Source: Hyphomicrobiaceae bacterium (GTDB lineage: Bacteria > Pseudomonadota > Alphaproteobacteria > Rhizobiales > Hyphomicrobiaceae). Taken from it: DNA of 8,358 nt. The notes under the pieces were generated by a model, which saw only the letters and a list, made by a program, of their open reading frames with translations, did not search any database and was not told the DNA's origin. Made by a program: the position numbers and the translations under genes. Location: positions 1 through 8,358 of the forward strand of contig JAGRKR010000293.1 in assembly GCA_020442225.1 (NCBI GenBank), in the 5' to 3' direction. Of this stretch, positions 6,481 to 8,358 are shown in pieces; the stretch's first letter is position 1, and the number at the start of each line of letters is the position of its first letter.

Positions 6481-7608
6481 CTACTTGGGCTGCGGCTCGC
6501 CTTCCTTGCGCTCGATCAGGCCCTTGGCGCCTTCCTTGGCCTTCTCGAGAGCCTTGCTGCCCATTTCCTTGGCCTTCTCGAGGGCCGGCTTGGCGGCTTC
6601 GATGGCCTTGCTGCCGGCGTCCTTGGCCTTCTCGACGTAGGGGCGGGCTCGCTCGCGCGCCTTCTCCGACAGCTCGATCATGCGTTCGGCGCTCTGGCCG
6701 GACAGCTCGCGTGTGCGCTTGATCAGCCGCGAGAACCAGCTTTGCGACGGGGCGAGATCGGCGGCCTTCAGGGACTGGATCGTGGCGATGAGATCGCGAT
6801 GGTCCTTCTTGGCGGCGTCGCCGCTGATCGCCTCGGTCAGGCCGGTGAAGAGCACGAGCGGCGTGCAGGCCGTCACGACCTTCGTTCCCGTCTTGACCCA
6901 CTTGGCGTTGGTGACCTGCGTCTCCTGGGCGAAATAGACCTTCTTGCCGTCCACCTGCTCGCGCAGGATCGCCCGGTCGATCACGGGCACGAAGTGACCG
7001 CCCAGCTGGGTCACAAGCTTGAACAGGGCGTTGTCGGGGTCCGGGAACTGCACGAAGAACGTGACGGCATCGTCATTCGCCAGGGCCTGACGGATGGCGT
7101 CCTCGGTGGACTTCGCATAGGTGATGCGCTTGGTCGTGCCGAGCCCCTGGGCGTCGATCCGCTGCAGGAAGCGGAACGTGGCGGCGCTGCCGCTGGCCTC
7201 CGGGGGCAGGATGAAGCGGAGCTTCGGGGCGTAGGCCGAGATCTCGCCGAACGTGCCGAGTTCCTTGTTGCGGGAGACGGCGAACACGCACTCGCGCACG
7301 TCGTCCGAGCGCACGATCTGCAGCGTGGGTTTGCCCGCGCCGAGCGCCCTCAGGCGGAACACGTCGAACTGGGCATAGCCGAGCTGGCGGGGATCACGCT
7401 CGACCCGCTCCATGTTCTCGAGCGAGCCGGCCGAGACCGTGCACTTGTGCTTGAACCTGGACTTGGTGAGCTGCGCCTCGAGGCGCGGGCAGAACGAGCC
7501 GTGATAGGCGCCCTTCTCACCGCCCGTATTGATCTGGTTGGCGAACGCTGAGGTGCTCGCCAGCAGTGTGATGGCGGCGAGGCCCATGGCCGGGTGACGA
7601 TATCGCAT
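6481..7608 (-). CDS. Secreted TAXI-like periplasmic binding protein with a Lys/Ala/Glu repeat tail
   Basis: This 375-residue protein begins with a clear Sec signal peptide, MRYRHPAMGLAAITLLASTS followed by AFA, with likely cleavage after Ala23. The mature start, NQINTGGEKGAYHGSFCPRLEAQL, and the later VSAGSLENMERV stretch resemble TAXI-type solute-binding proteins of TRAP transporters, a fold that binds small organic ligands in the periplasm. Cys40 and Cys56 could form a disulfide. From about residue 314 the sequence changes to a charged, Ala/Lys/Glu-rich helix-forming tail with two 18-residue repeats (326-343 and 344-361, EKAKDAGSKAIEAAKPAL and EKAKEMGSKALEKAKEGA), reminiscent of LEA or apolipoprotein-like amphipathic helices. 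The start is set at 7608 because AGAGGAG sits 4 nt upstream and the signal peptide follows; a longer reading from 7704 adds unlikely residues. No TRAP membrane genes are nearby. The ligand is unknown and the TAXI assignment is from pattern memory. Confidence 0.85.
   Translation of the reverse strand: MRYRHPAMGLAAITLLASTSAFANQINTGGEKGAYHGSFCPRLEAQLTKSRFKHKCTVSAGSLENMERVERDPRQLGYAQFDVFRLRALGAGKPTLQIVRSDDVRECVFAVSRNKELGTFGEISAYAPKLRFILPPEASGSAATFRFLQRIDAQGLGTTKRITYAKSTEDAIRQALANDDAVTFFVQFPDPDNALFKLVTQLGGHFVPVIDRAILREQVDGKKVYFAQETQVTNAKWVKTGTKVVTACTPLVLFTGLTEAISGDAAKKDHRDLIATIQSLKAADLAPSQSWFSRLIKRTRELSGQSAERMIELSEKARERARPYVEKAKDAGSKAIEAAKPALEKAKEMGSKALEKAKEGAKGLIERKEGEPQPK
6533..6635 (-). repeat. 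Imperfect direct repeats encoding the helical tail
   Basis: The 16-mer TCCTTGGCCTTCTCGA (plus-strand text) occurs exactly at 6533-6548, 6566-6581 and 6620-6635, spaced 33 and 54 nt (11 and 18 codons). A 31-nt unit at 6551-6581 recurs at 6605-6635 with four adjacent mismatches. All spacings are multiples of three, so the array stays in frame and codes for EKAK-centred repeats of the TAXI-like protein. Confidence 0.85.
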
Positions 7609-7612
7609 GATA

Positions 7613-7619
7613 CTCCTCT
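7613..7619 (-). promoter_or_regulatory. Shine-Dalgarno deciding the TAXI-like gene start
   Basis: On the minus strand AGAGGAG stands 4 nt before ATG 7608. This spacing and the signal peptide that follows fix the start here rather than at the ATG at 7704. Confidence 0.75.
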
Positions 7620-7809
7620 GGTCCCAAGTGATGTGTTGCGCCGGGTGCGCTCCTCCAGGGATGGTCGGATGGCACGTCGACGCGGGCGAAAGATGTCCGT
7701 CCACTCACACTGGAGAACGACCCCGTGTGGGCGGCTCACATGCACGCTTTCGCGCTCAATGGCCGAGAACGTAGAACGGAATTCTGGCGGTTTTGTAACA
7801 GATGAGCAG

Positions 7810-7837
7810 CAGGCGGAGCGAGCAGGATTTCCGCCTG
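7810..7837 (-). terminator. Hairpin downstream of purF
   Basis: CAGGCGGA (7810-7817) and TCCGCCTG (7830-7837) form an 8-bp perfect stem with a 12-nt loop, 7 nt past the purF stop on the minus strand. The following bases have no U-tract, so this is a candidate terminator or RNA-stability hairpin. If it works as a terminator, the TAXI-like gene needs its own promoter. Confidence 0.4.
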
Positions 7838-7844
7838 TCCCCCG

Positions 7845-8358
7845 TCAGCGCACCTCGGCGAGGAACGAAAGCTGGCGCGGCGGCTCGCTGCCGGACTTGT
7901 CCTGCAGGCGCGTCGGATAATCGCCGGTGAAGCAGTGGTCGGTGAACTGGGGACTGCGCGGATCGCGCTTGTCGTAGCCCATCGCCGCGTAGAGCCCGTC
8001 GAGCGACAGGAAGCGCAGGGTCGTGGCGCCCATGAAAGCCCGCATCTCCTCGAGACTCATCTTGGCGGCCAGGAGATCCTCGGTGCGGGGCGTGTCGATG
8101 CCGTAGTGGTCGGAGTAGGCGATGGGCGGGCAGGCGATGCGCATGTGCACCTCACGCGCGCCGGCCTCGAACATCATCGATACGATTTTCTGCGAGGTGG
8201 TGCCACGCACGACGCTGTCATCGATGAGCACGACGCTGTTGCCTTTGACGGCCAGGGCGTTGGCGGAGTGCTTGAGCTTGACGCCGAGCTGGCGAATGCG
8301 CTGCTCCGGCTCGATGAAGGTGCGCCCGACGTAGTGGTTGCGGATGATGCCGAGCTCG
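7845..8358 (-). CDS. purF: Amidophosphoribosyltransferase, C-terminal part
   Basis: This is the C-terminal 170 or so residues of glutamine PRPP amidotransferase, the first committed enzyme of purine synthesis, which makes 5-phosphoribosylamine from PRPP and glutamine in the cytoplasm. The N-terminal glutaminase domain lies beyond the right edge. The visible part starts in ELGIIRNHYVGRTFIEP and continues through IRQLGVKLKHSAN. It includes the PRPP-binding signature VVLIDDSVVRGTTS, which ends the match to the type I phosphoribosyltransferase fold. The later ACPPIAYSDHYGIDTP and DYPTRL segments also fit PurF. The stop codon is TGA at 7847-7845 and the C-terminus is PRQLSFLAEVR. The coding frame has no ATG between 8232 and 8358, consistent with an internal part of the gene. 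Confidence 0.96.
   Translation of the reverse strand, partial: ELGIIRNHYVGRTFIEPEQRIRQLGVKLKHSANALAVKGNSVVLIDDSVVRGTTSQKIVSMMFEAGAREVHMRIACPPIAYSDHYGIDTPRTEDLLAAKMSLEEMRAFMGATTLRFLSLDGLYAAMGYDKRDPRSPQFTDHCFTGDYPTRLQDKSGSEPPRQLSFLAEVR

Larger units (their letters stand above)
7609..7844. other. Intergenic region between purF and the TAXI-like gene
   Basis: This 236-nt gap separates the purF stop from the start of the TAXI-like gene, both on the minus strand. It is long enough for an independent promoter, and the stretch around 7769-7802 is somewhat more AT-rich than its surroundings. I see no convincing -35/-10 pair, operator or small-RNA gene. Apart from the hairpin near purF and the ribosome binding site, nothing can be assigned. 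Confidence 0.5.

Noticed and set aside
6742..7551. A 269-residue plus-strand open frame over the TAXI-like gene
   Set aside because: It is an antisense shadow rich in Gly/Arg/Leu; the opposite strand has a signal peptide, a ribosome binding site and family-like motifs.

Overview
This GC-rich window looks like chromosomal housekeeping DNA from an alphaproteobacterium, most likely of the order Hyphomicrobiales. That placement rests on gene order (D-Ala-D-Ala carboxypeptidase, tmk, holB, metG, tatD, MBL-fold hydrolase) and on a short-chain dehydrogenase lying downstream of purF. It is inference from remembered synteny and no search was run. I see no tRNA, rRNA, CRISPR array, insertion sequence or phage gene.

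Left part, plus strand (1-5574): one tight operon-like run. It starts inside a DacA/DacF-type penicillin-binding protein. Thymidylate kinase (tmk, GTG start with a strong Shine-Dalgarno), DNA polymerase III delta' (holB), methionyl-tRNA synthetase (metG), a TatD-family metal-dependent hydrolase and a PhnP-like metallo-beta-lactamase-fold hydrolase follow. Most junctions overlap by 1-4 nt (TGATG or ATGA), so translation is probably coupled. The set joins wall synthesis, dTTP supply, clamp loading, translation and nucleic-acid or phosphodiester turnover.

The main anomaly is in metG. A 5-bp tandem duplication (CGCTC twice, 3502-3511) shifts the frame after the catalytic domain. The first frame ends at 3520-3522. 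The anticodon-binding domain continues in another frame to 3977, and an in-frame ATG at 3519 overlaps the premature stop as ATGA. This is a sequence error, a mutation, or conceivably a split synthetase made by translational reinitiation.

Right part, minus strand (5603-8358): purF (C-terminal part, entering from the right edge), then a secreted TAXI-like periplasmic binding protein with an unusual Lys/Ala/Glu repeat tail, then a short-chain dehydrogenase/reductase that converges on the plus-strand operon. GC-rich hairpins lie after purF, after the TAXI-like gene and at the convergent junction.

I find no clear new multi-gene system. The best leads are the metG lesion with its ATGA overlap and the TAXI-like protein with its LEA/apolipoprotein-like tail.
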